In this document: piece after piece, positions 36,236 to 36,362 of the stretch
Numbering within the stretch: the first letter of the stretch is position 1
How the letters are laid out: each line of letters opens with the position of its first letter
DNA from: Nitrosomonas sp.
GTDB taxonomy: Bacteria > Pseudomonadota > Gammaproteobacteria > Burkholderiales > Nitrosomonadaceae
NCBI RefSeq assembly: GCF_021731985.1
Contig: NZ_JAKFWH010000028.1
Coordinates: 1-36,362, forward strand
DNA: 36,362 nucleotides
Direction: 5' to 3'
Made by a program: the position numbers and the translations under genes
The notes under the pieces: model-generated
Told to the model about the DNA's origin: nothing
The model's database searches: none
Seen by the model: only the letters and a program-made list of their open reading frames with translations

Positions 36236-36362
36236 TTAGTAAGCATTATCTTTACGCAGTACGATCCAGACGGTTTTGAGGATGATCCAGAGGTCGAGCC
36301 AGATAGACCAGTGTTTAAGATAATACAAATCGTGTTCGATACGCGCTTTCATTTTTTCCAAC
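36236..36362 (-). CDS. Polyprenyl-phosphate sugar transferase, C-terminus only
   Basis: The last 41 codons of a minus-strand gene run off the right edge: MKARIEHDLYYLKHWSIWLD followed by LWIILKTVWIVLRKDNAY. The pattern RxxxDLxYxxxWSxxLDxxIxxxT is the conserved end of WcaJ/PglC-type undecaprenyl-phosphate glucose-1-phosphate transferases, which start exopolysaccharide assembly on the inner membrane. This implies an exopolysaccharide locus beyond the window. Confidence 0.85.
   Translation of the reverse strand, partial: LEKMKARIEHDLYYLKHWSIWLDLWIILKTVWIVLRKDNAY

Overview
The window looks like a chromosomal segment of a betaproteobacterium, most like Nitrosomonadaceae. This rests on resemblance: the ftsK-lolA-rarA-serS order, a TonB/ExbBD/Bfd iron block, abundant c-type cytochromes, a secreted multicopper oxidase, and interspersed imperfect palindromes. 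No ammonia-oxidation gene or rRNA is present to prove it.

Left part (1-12.9 kb), mostly housekeeping. A TPR protein built from near-identical 138-bp repeats is cut by the left edge. It is followed by tex, a DUF2007/zinc-ribbon protein, rdgC, a helical protein of unknown role, and the minus-strand block ftsK-lolA-rarA-serS (cell division and chromosome segregation, lipoprotein export, replication-fork repair, seryl-tRNA synthesis). A membrane GGDEF-like protein with a destroyed signature motif and an RDD membrane protein follow. Two imperfect palindromes of about 140 bp (6500-6640 and about 11010-11150) look like MITE-type repeats.

Iron region (12.9-21.4 kb). tonB-exbB-exbD, a bfd-like [2Fe-2S] protein and an STN-domain siderophore receptor lie on the plus strand. 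A small RTX-type calcium-binding protein lies on the minus strand, divergent from a TPR-LicD-cytidylyltransferase fusion. Fur-box-like sites precede tonB, bfd and the RTX gene. The last two share almost the same promoter layout: TTGnnT, 16 bp, TATAAT, then the Fur site directly after the -10. This iron-starvation module, with a predicted secreted RTX protein facing a one-polypeptide phospho-alcohol activation and transfer enzyme, is the best candidate here for an undescribed system.

Right part (21.4-36.4 kb). A di-haem and a tri-haem cytochrome c are translationally coupled, followed by a small reading frame with an in-frame TGA. Next comes a minus-strand proteostasis group in the order cbpA-cbpM-trxC-HtrA-like protease, then a Tat-exported PhoX-like protein. 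An A+T-rich ParB/DUF262-like plus HNH nuclease gene looks foreign and defence-like. It is followed by a multicopper oxidase, an HDOD regulator, a Tat-exported transglutaminase-like protein, a carboxylesterase, and the C-terminus of a polyprenyl-phosphate sugar transferase cut by the right edge. Gene relics (sigma-54 activator, transposase-like, TPR) sit in the larger gaps. I saw no tRNA, rRNA, CRISPR array or intact insertion sequence.
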